NCBI RefSeq assembly: GCF_028389875.1
Contig: NW_026907676.1
Location: 10,001-74,000, forward strand
Direction of reading: 5' to 3'
From: Rhea pennata
Lineage: Eukaryota; Chordata; Aves; Rheiformes; Rheidae
DNA: 64,000 bases
Shown here piece by piece: positions 11,409 through 23,349 of the stretch. Each line of letters begins with the position of its first letter. The stretch's first letter is position 1. Both the position numbers and the translations under genes were made by a program. The notes beneath the pieces were generated by a model. It was not told the origin of the DNA and ran no database searches. It saw only the letters and a program-made list of their open reading frames with translations.

Positions 11409-12057
11409 TGTTGTCCCAAAACTGCGTTTTATTACCCAGTTAACCCCCCAGAGAGATGAGCTGGTTTAGCCCTCTGAGGCAGAGAAGAGATTGAGCCTGA
11501 GCCTCCCTTCCTGTGTCCAGTCCTGGTTGCATGGTTGGAGAAGACTCCCAACTCTTGTTTGTGTTTCGTGCATTTGAGTGCTGTGTGTGGTGGCTACACC
11601 TATCCCGCACAGTGCATGCAGTGAACATACCAAACTTGCCAATGTGGAAAGAATCGCTCAGTCAATCATCAAACCCATCACTTCATATCACTAGAGCAAT
11701 AACCTCAACTAAGATATAAATAGGGATCCACAGAGAGCTTTTCTGGGCTCTCTTGATTGGCAGCAAGATCTTCCCTTGAGGTGGGACACCCCTGAAGGAT
11801 ACTCCTTGAGGTTGAGAGATCCTCACAGTTGACTAGGAGGTCAAGGTGAGTAACGAAACTGGTAACACTAGCAAAAAAATCCCCTTAGTGTTTCTTTTTT
11901 TCTTTCTTCTCTCCTTTCCCTTTTCTCCCTTCCTGGTAATTGAATAGTATGTGTAGTAAATCGTGACTGCCATTCCAGCCATCCGAATAAACCTGCAGTC
12001 ATAGTTATTCCCAAATTCGTGTCATCTCCTTTGTTCGGAGTGTACCTAACTACAACA
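11409..12057 (+). mobile_element. LTR-like element, probably solo LTR
   Basis: The segment begins TGTTGTCCC and ends CTACAACA, giving the inverted TGTTG...CAACA termini expected of an LTR. In between lie a TATA box (GATATAAATAGGG near 11,713) and a polyadenylation signal (CGAATAAACC near 11,987) followed by a GT-rich stretch, in the order U3-R-U5. I see no convincing short target duplication and no gag/pol frames downstream, hence solo LTR or truncated copy. The class of endogenous retrovirus is not identifiable by eye. Confidence 0.5.
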
Positions 12058-12966
12058 GAGTGTGAGGGGAATAATGAGTGTCCCAAGCTCCAGAAGGGGA
12101 AGCTCACGACGAGGAGAGCTGGAGCCATGACAGTCTGTGGTCACCTTGCCTGTAGTGACTATGAAATAGTGGAGTTGTAGATCCTGAAGGGAGCAAGGAA
12201 GGAGAGCAGCAGGGGACAGAACGAGGAAAGGCAAAGGAGCTCCAGAAAGCTGCCAGGCCTTTAAGGACAGCATCCCCCAAGCACCAGAATGGACTACCTT
12301 GGATACACCAGAAAATAAGCAGACATGTCATGAGACTGCCTTGGCTAAATAGGTAACTCTTGGCAGAGCTCCAACGCAAAAATGGCAGCATTCAGGAGGC
12401 AGAAGGAAGAACAAGCTGCAATGGAGGAATACAATAACAAATCCTGGGTGAGTACTAGTGGTCTCTGTGGCAATAAAGATGACCTGTCAATCTGTCTGGG
12501 CACTGTGGGCAATAATAGGCCTTGCTGGCCCTAACTAGCCTCCCCTGGAGCCTGCACCCACCTCAGTGCCAGTGAACTCAGGACCCTTTTCAGCCCTGCC
12601 TGGGACTTTCAGTCTCCACCTGAATGACAATGGAGGAGTGCTGGTCTGGATCTTTGCCACAGCTCTGCCCTTGCCTGGCCATGGGTCTCATTGATGTGGA
12701 CTGCAACCTATGGTCTGACTGCCCAGCCCACCCTTGGACCTGTCTCATCACTATGGACCTGCCTTCTGCATTACCTCTTTGTTCCCTGAAAACTCATTGT
12801 GTCCATGTCCACGTCTGCATTTCTTTTACAGACCATTGGTGAGGTGTTTCAAGGCAGCACCATTAAACCCCATCAGCGTTGTCCTAAAAGAACCTTGTCA
12901 CAGCATATTTGACTCTGATAAATGTCCTGCATGAAGGACATCCCCCCCCCTCCCGCCATCTGCTAA
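12058..12966. other. No recognised gene
   Basis: This flanks the LTR-like element. A 22-codon open piece from an ATG at 12,381 (MAAFRRQKEEQAAMEEYNN...) ends at a GTGAGT donor and might be an exon or retroviral leader sequence, but nothing supports either. The stretch at about 12,600-12,800 loosely resembles 17,030-17,250, which hints at an unnamed dispersed repeat. Confidence 0.3.
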
Positions 12967-13048
12967 GTGGCATCGGTATGTGGCCAGCAGGCTGAGGGCA
13001 GTGGGGCTGCCCCTCTGCCTGGCACTGGTGAGACCATGCTGGGAGGGC
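12967..13048 (+). mobile_element. CR1 fragment at the outer edge of the left palindrome arm
   Basis: GGCTGCCCCTCTGCCTGGCA and TGGTGAGACCATGCTGG resemble the CR1 ORF2 region just before 'leucine-glutamate-tyrosine-cysteine...'. The homology stops at 13,049, where the inverted repeat begins, so this fragment marks the junction of the left arm with the unique subtelomere. Confidence 0.45.
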
Positions 13049-13665
13049 TTAATTTCCAGACAGCTGGGCATCTCCTACATTGGCTGCTTGGTCCATCTCC
13101 AAGGTTCTTCTACTTCCTGGGTAGCACAGAGGCCATACAGTTAGCTGCCATGGCCCATAATCAATACCTGGCCATTTGCAGCCCTTTGCATTTTATGCTG
13201 GTTAAGAGCTCATCGATCTACTTACTACTGGAAGGGGCTATTTGCTTCTTTGGCATTGTTCATGCCCTGATACACTCACTCATGACCTCACGGCTGTATT
13301 TCTGTGGCACCACTCCTTCTGTGACATCAAACCCCTGCTGAGTCTGTCCCGCGGCAGCACCCACCTTAGTTTAAAGTATCCTTAACCTTGCCTCTGGGAA
13401 CTCTGCGTCGGTGAGCATCGTAATGACATTCCTTTACTTGTACGTCATCTCCTTCGTTCTTATGAAAGTCTGATTGAACAGAAGCAGGAGCAAAGCCTTC
13501 ACAACTTGCAACTTCCCCATTGCTGTGGTGTCCTTTGTCTCCATGCTAGCCCATGATAACCACATGCCTGGCTCCTCTGTAATGTCTCCTGAGAAAGACG
13601 GGATTCCCACCTTCGTATACAGTATGGTCACTCTTGTTATAAACACTGTGAACACTGAGAAATGA
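13049..13665 (+). pseudogene. Olfactory receptor pseudogene, 5'-truncated (left copy)
   Basis: It begins within transmembrane segment 3 and runs to the end of segment 7. Visible OR landmarks are FFYFLGSTE, AMAHNQYLAICSPLHFMLV (the MAYDRYLAICxPLHY motif with D and R changed), HALIHSLMTSRLYFCG, the IKPLLSL region, RSRSKAFTTCNFPIAVVS (the KAFSTCxSHLxVV motif) and a remnant of TxNPxIY. At least two stops and several frameshifts interrupt it. It is non-functional: the N-terminus is missing because the palindrome boundary cuts it, and the DRY arginine is lost. Confidence 0.85.
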
Positions 13666-14390
13666 GGAGCTGAAATGCACCCTGAAAAAAAGAATTAGTA
13701 GAAGATTTCTCCATTTAAGATGATGAAGGAAATCGTCTCTCAAACACCCAATTATGATTCAATTATTTAAATTCTTCTAGACTGATTTCATTGTTTTGCG
13801 TGCCTAGCGTCCCCTCTCACCCGCCTTATTTTCTGCCCTGAATGCTCAAATGTGACAGTTCTTTGTGTCTTGCTGGAGTGCTTGGATTTAGTTCAGCTTT
13901 CAGTTTCCTGTGGGATGACTGCACCAACCTCTGCATGTATTTAAAGCCAAGTTACTGGTTTATATGCAGAAAAATAATACCATTTTTACAATCCTTAATG
14001 CTTTAATTCTAAAGTAGGGTTCAGGAACGGTAGAAGGACACTATTAACCCCAGTTAAACAAGTAAATCTACACAGCTGAAGCATATGCAGAGCATTTAGC
14101 TAACATTTAAACACTATGGAAGTGTGTGAATTTTCCAGTGGATGTGAGCAGGGACAGGCTTGCTAGAAATTTTAATTGTGCTTCTCCAAGTCAAGCCCCA
14201 AATCTGTACATATCTGGAGGAGGTTAGCATAACGTGAAGAGAAGTGAAAGCAGAAGGGGCAGTGTGGGAGTGCTTGGGAGGCAACATAATGGAGGAAGCT
14301 CTTGCATTTTCCCTGTGAAAACTTGGAGCTCATTGCAGAAGCCTGTTCACAAATGCAAATAGCGGGAGAAACAGGAAGAAAGAGCAGTCT
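13666..14390. other. AT-rich stretch, nothing recognised
   Basis: No gene or repeat family is recognised. It is mirrored at 57,836-58,560 with few differences. Confidence 0.4.
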
Positions 14391-16722
14391 GTGCACAGCT
14401 GCAGAGTTATGATCTCATTGGGATTACAGATGAGTGATAGGAGACCTTGTATGACTCAGTGCTGCAATGGAAGCATGCTAGCTCTTCAGAAAACACAGAC
14501 TTGGAAGACAAGAAGGACTGCACTCTGTGCAGAGGAGTATCTTGAGTGCAGAGAACATTGCCTTGGAATAGATGATGAGTCAATCAAGAGCCTACAGAAA
14601 AGGACAAACTAACATAGTTGATCTTGTGGTACTTATGTTCAACAGATCACTTGATCAAGCAGAGGAAGTGGATGAAGGCTTCTTTGCAGAGTTGCAAGAA
14701 GACTCATAGCTGTAGGCCCTGACATACTCACGGGGGACTTTAATCACCCTGATTTATGCTGGAAGAGCAAGAGGGCTGGACACAAGCAATGCAGGAGATT
14801 TTTGGAGCTTGTTGAAGATAATTTCTTGATGTGGCTGACTGATGAGCTGACTGGAGAATATGCTCTGCTAGATCCTTCTCACAAACAAGGAAGAGCTTGT
14901 TGGGAACGTGAAGGTAAATTATGTTTTTTTTCATGCAGTGACCATGGTAGATTTCCAAATCTTGAGAGAACTGAATAAGAGAAGCAGTAGAATCATAATC
15001 CTGGACTTCAAGAGATTTCTGCTTGTTCGGGGATATGCTTGGCTGGGAGAGTGCTATCTTCTTGTAGACCGCTTTGAAGGGAAAATGGGCCCAGGACAGC
15101 TGGTTCATCTTCAAGAACAATGTTCTCAGAGCACAAGGAAGGTATATCTGGGCTGCAGATAGTCAAGCAGGTGTAGCAGGAGCCCAGCATGTTTGAACAG
15201 GGAAGTTTGGGCCTGTTCAGCAATGGGGAGGAGGACCTAGTGACAAGGGACGAGGAAAAGACTGAGGTGTTCAAATGCCATTTTTGCCTCTATTTTCACT
15301 GCTCAGATTTTCCACAGCTGTCTCTAGTCCCTGAGACGAGTAACAGAATTTGTGAAAGTGAAGCAATATCCACAGTGGAGGAGAATATAGTTAGGGTGCA
15401 CTCAAGCCAATTGTATGTGCACAAGTCCATAGGACCAGACGGGAAGCGTTGGAGGGTGTTGAGGGAGCTGGCCAATGTCATTGCAAGGTTGCCATCTCTG
15501 GAAGGTCGTGGCAACTGTCAGAGGTTCCCAATGACTTAAAAAGGGAAAACGTCACATCCATTTTAAAGAAGGAGAACCCTGGTAACCACAGGCCAGTCAG
15601 GATAACTTCAGTCCCTGGGAAGATTACGGAGCATATTCTTCTGGGAGGCATGTCTAAGACAGGAGTCATGCGAAGGACAGAAGAAAAGTGGAGACAGTCA
15701 GCATGCATCTGATAAAGGCAAACTGTGCCTGATAGACTTGATTGCCACATATGATGAGACCACCATTTCTGTGGACAAGGGAACATTGATTATCAAAACT
15801 TCAGCAATGTCTTTGCCTTGTCTCTGATGGCATCCCTACAGCCAGATTGGTGAGATATGGAATGGATAACAGGATGATAACCTGAGTGAAATTGTTTGGA
15901 TCTGCATGGAGAACATTTGAGGAAGATCTGGTGAGGACTCAGGGAATGGGCAGAGTATGTGATAGCAGCCCCAAAGTGTGCTTTCTACACACTGACGGAA
16001 ATTTGTCAAGACCAGACATATTCTATTTTGTCAACAATGTCTAGCTGCTTTGCGTCCGGTAGCTCCCCACGGTTAGCACAGCTGGGATAAGGAAATAGTT
16101 CTAGTAGATATAAGGAGCCCTGAGGATACAACAGAGTGAACCCTGGCTGGTCATCAAACCCATGCACCCAGCAACCTCCCATCAGCGATCCCTTCACATG
16201 GTTCCCAGAGCTCCCTGAGCAACTTGGAGTGTAAATTCTTTATTAAATCTATCCTGCTTAACTCCTCGTGAAGCTTGAGCATCTCTCTTTGTGCCAGTAT
16301 CCAACCCTCCCCTTTCCCACCTTGTGGTCACAGGCTCATTAGGCTCAAAGAGTGGTAATTTGTGGTAGAAACTCCAACTAGTGTTAGAAAGGGTCCTGTA
16401 TGTCTTGGTGGACAATAGGTTGCCACTTGTGAGAGCACATCTGGAGTACTCTGCCTGATTTTGGGCTGCCTAGTACAAGAGAGACTTTGACATACAGGAG
16501 CAAGTCCAGCAGAAGCCCCCCCAGATGGTTGGGGTCTGACAAATGTGAGGAAGAGAGGCTGAGAAAACTTTGCTTCTTCATTCTGGAGAATTGATGGCAA
16601 AAGATCTAGTTGCTCTCTTCATCTATCTAATAGGAGGGGACACAGAGAAGATGAAGCCAGACTTTTCTGAAATTGTACAGTGAAAGAACAAGAGGCAAAA
16701 ACTTAGAATACAGGAAATTCTT
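14391..16722 (+). mobile_element. Old CR1 LINE, ORF2 remnant (left copy)
   Basis: The plus strand translates in broken frames to CR1 ORF2 in order: endonuclease residues near 14,730-14,780 (a GDFNHPD-like LTGDFNHPDLCW), the pre-RT region at 15,190-15,480 with HKSIGPDGKRWRVLRELANV, then ILKKENPGNHRPVRITSVPG at about 15,560-15,620. Thumb and C-terminal parts resume at about 16,380-16,722 after an insertion. There are many stops. It is one of the most divergent segments between the two arms. Confidence 0.8.
15990..16335 (+). mobile_element. LTR-like insertion inside the old CR1
   Basis: It interrupts CR1 homology between about 15,880 and 16,380. It contains a TATA-like GATATAAGGAGCCC (16,108) and a U5-like T-rich end after CTTTATTAAATC (about 16,240), in LTR order. 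The exact ends and a target duplication were not found, so the class and even the LTR status are uncertain. Confidence 0.35.
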
Positions 16723-19700
16723 GTAAGAACCCTGACAGCCTGCCCTCCCTGCCCCAGCCTCCTTCCCCACTGGCTGCCTGTGCCTGGCAGCAACTTAGCA
16801 AAAGTACACGTAAGGTCTGTCCCCTTCTCTCTGGTGACTTTAGCGCGCTCCCAGACACCTCTGCAGGGAGACCTCAGCAAGAGCTGACCACCCTCCACAT
16901 GGGCGCTGCTTCAGCTGAGGCTCTAGCGCTTGGCCTCTACCTCAGCTACAGCACCCACTGCATGGCAGCCATTCCTGCACCCGGTTATAAGCCACACTGA
17001 CCCAGCCCTGGACCCTGAGCAACAGACTGACTTCTTGACCTGATCTCGGACTTGCCTCATCACCACGGGCTTGTCTGGTGATTTGAACTCTCAGTTGAAC
17101 CTGGATGCCATCTCTGGGCTTGCACTGCTCACTCATCCTGGTACAATAGGCCAGGGCCCTGGCTGGCTAGGCCCCTGCTCTACCAGCTGTGTTATTGCAC
17201 TCAGCTCCTGGCTCCCCATCTGTTATGGAGCACCTGTCCCTCACTGCTCCCTGACAGTTCCAATATAAAGTGTGGTTTGGGTTTTTCTTTGTACCCTGAA
17301 GATGGTCTAACATGGAAATAAGAGTCAGGAGAGACTGTGGGATATCTGACCGTACATACAAGACTGAGCAGAGGCTTCTGTGGGAGCTACCACTGCTGCT
17401 GTCAGTGAGGGTCCCTCTGTAACACTGGCATTGTTAAAAAGAGTGTGTATGTGGTATTTTCCCAGCTGCTTAACTCCATGTGCAAATTAAAAAGAAAGAT
17501 GGTTTGAGCCTTGTCCCAGCTGAAGTGACCAGTCTGTGCCTTGAAATAGATTTCCCTGTCGGAAAGGGGAAGAGCTGCTCAACCCCGTGAGCTATTCCAC
17601 AGGTATTTGTATGGCCATTGTGGCAAACATAACTCTGTCTGGATCACCTCTCCTTTCAGCTAGAAAGCTTGGGAGCAAGAAGTGCTGTAGGAGCACTGGT
17701 AAATGGTAAGTTCTCATGTTTCAAACCAGCTGCAGGAGATTTTTTGCAGACTAAGCCACTTGCATCATTTGCTCTGTGAGTTCGGAGTTGATCAAACCAC
17801 ATCCACTTGTCTGAAGATGCGCACTCAGAAAGTGTGGAACAATACAAGGGGAGAGAGGAGGAAAAAAGAAGAATCAGAGACTGTAAATGCAGCAACTTAT
17901 GAAACTACTGTCAGTCTGTTCCATTTACTGGCATAAATAAGTGCAATGTCTAACGAACATTAGCAACATTATTGTGTTCAGGGTAGTCCAGGTAAACTGG
18001 GGCTGCTGGCTAGATATTTCCTTTAGATAATTTCCTTCCTGCAGAGGAAATTATAACTTATCCTTTTACCCACTCTGAGATCTACCTTGTGGTAAGCTTG
18101 TATCACTTCTGCATCACCTTTGCTAAGGCAGGCTGAAAGAATACAGAATGGCAGAGTGCCCATACCCTCTATTACAACGGGTTTGGCTTTCAGGAACAAG
18201 GTGCTCTGAAAGACAGGAAATAAACTCTGCTGCTTCATCTGGCTTTTCACAACCAATGGGCAAGCTGCATCAATCTCCTAGCAAACATCAGCAAGTTGTA
18301 CAGTCTGTTACGGCATGTGTTTCCCCTAAATGTCTGGCCTGTTGCTTATTTTGGCTCTACTGACAGCAGATCTGCCCTTCTCCAGCAACTCTGTCCAGAG
18401 CTCCAGGAAGACAGGAACACAGCTCCTCTCATCTTGCTCAGCGTGCTTTCAAAAGGACCAGTGGGAGAAGGACCAGCGTAACATTTTGCCTCTGGTCTCC
18501 TGTTGTTGGAGCAATGCTGTGGAAACCCTGCAAATCAAACATACATGTTGTTGTCATGATCTGAAATAACTTTCTGTTAAAAAAAAGCACTAGCTGTTCT
18601 GGTTGAAAGTGGTCCAGAAGAGGTCATTTCTCCTTTTTCTTTCACTGAAAGAGCATAAGCTTGAATAAATTCTTATGCCAATGTCATCTAGTATTAGCTG
18701 CCTTCTTATGCTAAATATCTACCTTCTTATGCGAGCTATCCTCAACTTTTGGGGGGTTTCCTCTGTGGGTTGCTGGCAGTGAGACATAACACTGCAAAGC
18801 CCAGCCGGTGCCCCATTGATTCAGAAAATTTACTTGCCTATTTACTTTACCTGTTTACTGCACCCTATTGTCAATTATTCTGTGCCCACATCCTCCACAC
18901 ACATGTTCTCGCAGAGGAGCCATCCAACCCATTTCCTACGCTCCCCTCCCGCCATTGGAGGCGAGGGTCACTGATGCTGGCAGCAGGGATGCTTTCCTTC
19001 AAGGAGCTCCAGAAGGAAAAGTATGGCCAGGCTGTTTGTGTCCTCGTGAGACGACCATCCCGATATTCTCTTCCGTTCTGAAGACTGTATTTAAGAGTGG
19101 TTTTGAGAGAGACTGCCACTGAATATCACAGAGCACCCTTTTGTTTTTTAGTTCCATGACACTTGCTTTTGCCTGAGACCTATGACCCTGTAAGTAGCCT
19201 TAAGGATGTTTCCAGAACAACTTTGTAAGTTTGAGTTATTTTGCTTTTCAAGTTCCTTTGAAGCTGACCACTTGCTGTAATTATTTTCATACTCATAGAT
19301 TAGGATGAAGAGTTGCTAAGTTCCATCTCTGTGGGTTTCACCAACCATCCTTTGGCTGAGATGTCCTTGCCTGAGTCCTTCCACATGTCTAAAATTATCA
19401 ATCCATAAAACAAAAGATTTTTTGTTCTTCTTGATGGTTAGAAGATTAACTAGGTTGTTCTGCCTTTGGGAAAGAAGTAGAATTCTAAGTTGAGGGAATG
19501 TTTCTTACTCTGATTCAGATATTAGGCCCTGCTGTGTTCAGATACATAATCTCTCCTCCCATTACAAAATTTTGCCAGTAATTACTTGCAGGCCTTTCTC
19601 CAGTTCTTAAGTTTCACAGGCTAGGTGTAGGTAATGCCTGGGCAGAAGATAGTGTTGGGGTGAGCAGTGCCACCAGTAATCTCGCATCACCAGGGTCTGT

Positions 19701-20889
19701 GTGCCGTAGGAATGCTCCCCGTACCTCCCCCCCACCCCCCCCCCCCGTCAAAACAGCAGGGATATTGTGAGATTTTCCTGCAGTGTCTGACCTAGGTTTC
19801 CATCCTTCATGTGTCACAATTAGCATTGTAACACGTTAGAGATCTTTGATTTTCCTGTCCAAGTGTACTTTCGTTGGAGAATGGGTACAAAAGATCTTGG
19901 AAGAGAAAAAAGGAAATGTTGCCCCCCACAAAAAGATATGAGCTACATACACAGAAATGTCTCCTTTTCAGAGAAGGTGAGGCAGAAGAGAGAGGTAAGA
20001 GATGGCCTGATCAGCCCTTGTGAGACCACTTCATCTCTGCCTCCTCGAGGTTGGAACTGAACAACAAGAACAGAGCTGTGAACGGATGTTCCAAGTCCAA
20101 GTCCATGTTCCAAGTCCTTGGAGAAACAGAACTGAATCCCAGGGATGGACAATTGACATTTCTGTGTTCTTGGGCCCCTGGGGGTCCACTGGCTGCTAGT
20201 ATGTCTGGTCCTGTGCGCTCTGTGTTACTGATTCACAGCTGCATGTTTTCTGGCAACCCTGTATGAGGTGCAGGGTCTTGTGTGCACGGTGGCTGGCTTC
20301 TCTGTCATGGGGATCGGCGGTGGCCCCAGTATCTTGCTGTGCCCCTGGGGAGTACCCCCCAGGATGGGGGGAATGGGAGCCCTCTGAGGTCAATCCGTGA
20401 CTCTGCTTCCGGGGTCCAGGCTACCATCATAGTGTCCCTCTGGGGTGGGGACCAGTCTGGACTGTGTTCCCTGCTTGGAGCATCCTGATGTGAGCCAGGG
20501 ATGTTTGCAGTCTGCTGGTTTCTGTCACCTGAGCTTCATGCCTGTAGTTTCTGAAGCTCTCGAAGCTTCCCTGAGTCTTTGAGATTGCACTGACTCTTTC
20601 TAGAAAGTCATTGTCTCGCTCCTTTATGGCTTTCTGTTGAACCCCAACTTTCATGACGTCTTTTCATCCCGAACATCTCCACTTTGTGCCTGCCCAGAGC
20701 CTTACAGACAGCTGAGACACCATGCCACAAGACATTTGGTCTCTTGGGGTGATGGGTGTTCTGAGACACTTGTCCTTGGTCAGCTGTGGAGGTGGCAGCT
20801 ACAAAGATGCTGTTCTCTTGCGAATGTAATCTCAGAATAATAGATTTATTGAGCCTACAATGTGGAGAGACATTCCCCTTTTCAACGCA
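16723..20889. other. Arm segment without a recognised gene
   Basis: No exon or repeat family could be supported. One homopolymer at 19,725-19,746 (seven C, A, twelve C) differs in length from its mirror. Clustered CTTATGC/GCATAAG words at 18,650-18,735 could be ends of a small DNA transposon but no complete element is visible. Mirrored at about 51,334-55,498. Confidence 0.4.
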
Positions 20890-21290
20890 GGGCCCGGTGG
20901 ATGAGATTGCTCCAGGCCTTGCCCAATCCAGTTTTGAATATCTCCAAGGATGGAGAACCTAAAACTTCTCCACACCCTGGTGCCACAGTTTGGCCACCGT
21001 CATGGTGAAAAAGGGTTGTTCTTAACATCTGATTATAATTTCCCATGCTCCAAGGTGTCCTTGTTTCCTCTCATGCTGTTATCTTACATTTCCAAGAAGA
21101 GTCTGTCTCTGTCTTCTCTATGGCTTCCTTCTCCATCAGGTAGCTGTGCACAGTGGGAAGATCCCCCTGGGCCTTCTCTTCTCTAGACTGAATAAATCCA
21201 GCTCTCCCAGCCTCTCCTTATACGCCACATTCTCCAGCCCTCTACCACCTTGGTGGCCTGTGTGTCACTGCCTTTCTGGAACAGGGGAGC
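20890..21290 (-). mobile_element. CR1-like LINE 3' fragment, antisense (left copy)
   Basis: The plus strand contains CAGTTTTGAATATCTCCAAG, TGGTGAAAAAGGGTTGTTCT and GCCCAGCTCTCCCAGCCTCTC-type words, i.e. the antisense of the CR1 C-terminal coding region (LEIFKT..., FFTV..., LLEL...). It is diverged, with both ends eroded. Confidence 0.7.
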
Positions 21291-21465
21291 CAAAACAGGA
21301 GCTGGTGTCCTGACGTGGTCTCACTTGTGCCAAAAAGAGTGGCAGAATGTCTCTGGTGGTCCAGCTGTCTGTGCTCTTGTGAATACAGCTCAGCAGAGGG
21401 GAGGCATTTGCCGGTGGCTGTTGTAACTAAGGCCAGCAGACCTGATAATAACCCTCCAGTTCTTT

Positions 21466-21996
21466 TGTAAGAGTGAGGTGAGGACACCGCCTCAACCCCC
21501 AGCAGGGACAGATACGCAAACACAAGGCACACTATGGTCGATACTGAGCATTTATTACTTCTGCGTCTAAGTGGGGGTTCTCCAGAAGTTTCCCAATCGA
21601 GGCAATAAAGGCATAGGGTAATCCAAAGCACCGCTGAGCGTCGGTCCATGGTGAGGAACATCGGGGGAGGGGGAGCACTATAACAGGTTTTCATGTACTA
21701 TACACATGCGCAGTACACGTACTTGTATCCACAGGGATAGAGAAAATCAGAATAATGGAGGGGCAAAATGGGCTAGCCCTTTACAAAGTCTATCCTTTCA
21801 AAAGATCCTTTAGCACAGAGGCAGCAAGACTGCCACCAACGACTGTAACGCACACACAAGTACGGAGTCCCAGGACAACTGGCCTACAAGTAGAGGCAAG
21901 AGTGCATCTGCGCACAGTTCGTTGTAGCACTAGCCCCCAAAACCATATTCTTTCCCTCTACGCAAAGCAGTAGGACATACATTTCACAGGAACCTG
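21466..21996 (-). mobile_element. LTR-like element, antisense (left copy)
   Basis: On the minus strand AGTAATAAATGCTCAGTATC (polyadenylation signal) is followed after about 20 bases by TTGTGTTTGCGTATCTGTCC, the spacing and GT-rich composition of an R/U5 junction. A TATA-like GTTATAGTGCTCC lies upstream. Termini are approximate. No coding region is attached. Confidence 0.5.
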
Positions 21997-23349
21997 AGAT
22001 TCAGAAGCTTCACCACGTATGTGTCCAACACCAGGATTTAGGCACAGGAGAACGCTTAATGCAAAGTGACTGTGGCCACAATTGTGGGGTTCATATTGGC
22101 CTTCCTAAGAAATCTTCGGAGGAGCCTTGACAAAACGCAAAGCACAGGAACTTTACTTCATGCCTCTTGCTTCTCCTCAAAGCTTGCAGTTCCAGAACTG
22201 CTGTAGAGCTCTGCAACGTGGAGGAATATGACAACACCACGTTGCTGCGGAGAATTCCAGCTGAGGCAATCCCAGTGCTGCCACCTGCTGCTCTTGCAAA
22301 TTCATCCAGAGGCTAACAGCATAGCCGCAAATGACTTTCCCCCCCTTCTCTGCCAGAGCACCTCCTCCCAGGTTGAATTGAGTTCCCCAATTTTTACAGC
22401 ATTTCCTGATTGTTTATGCCTTGGACACTCAGGATTTCCTGTACTAGTCAAGAACTGTGCCAACAGTTTTAGAGCTGATGAGTCGGTAGGGCATGAAAGG
22501 AAGCTAGCAGGAGTCACAGGCTCTTAGGTGTCCAGGCAGCGAGGGGGAAATAGGCAGTGACACAGGATCACAGACTTCTCCCTCTCTCCGTGAGCAGCTG
22601 GGAAACACGTCTGCCCTTCAGCCATCATTATCCACCATGCTGCATCCCAGACAGCTTGACTACAGCCAGGATCACCTGGGAGGCACTGGGATTCAGGCCA
22701 CAGATGTCCCAGAAATAGAATTGGTTGGGCACATCTGAATGCATCAAAGGAGAGGAAGAGGGGAAACCTGGGAACATTTTCTTCCCCTTAGCTTTCACTC
22801 ACATTTTAAATGTCATCTCCTGTTTTAACTGCTCTTAAGAAATCAAGGTTGTCTCTTCAGTAGTCAAATCTGGCAGAATTCCATGACCTGGAAGGAGGCA
22901 ACTCCCTTGATTTACACTGCCTGTGGCTCCACCCCTTGAAAACAAGCTTCACACTTTCTGAGCATAGCTGATGAAAGAAGAAGAAATATGTATTTGGGAC
23001 TTGTACTTGAACTCCGCACTTACGATATCAGAACTAATATTGCTTTCGGCTCCCCTGATACCCGTTCTCTAACTATGGTGACCTTGGTTCCCTTTAGTCT
23101 ATCTCTGCTTATTACATTGCATTTGTTCAGGTGTCATGATGATATCTGAAAGGGCACAGGTGACAGTTTCCCCTCTGGTATTATTTCTGTCTTTCACTGT
23201 CTGTATGATTTGACCTGAAATTTGTATATTCCAAGTGACAGCTGGGGACAAAAGAAGCTGAGTGCAAGAAAGAGGTTTTCTCCCTTGCTTGGTCTTCTTC
23301 CTGGCATGGGTCTGCTTCAGGCTGGGCTGCCGCTTGCCAAATGTTGTCA
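21997..23349. other. No recognised feature (left copy)
   Basis: I see no gene, RNA or repeat family here. Mirrored at 48,874-50,226. Confidence 0.4.

Noticed and set aside
18640-18740. GCATAAG/CTTATGC words as a DNA transposon
   Set aside because: The words recur but do not form a clear pair of terminal inverted repeats with a target duplication.
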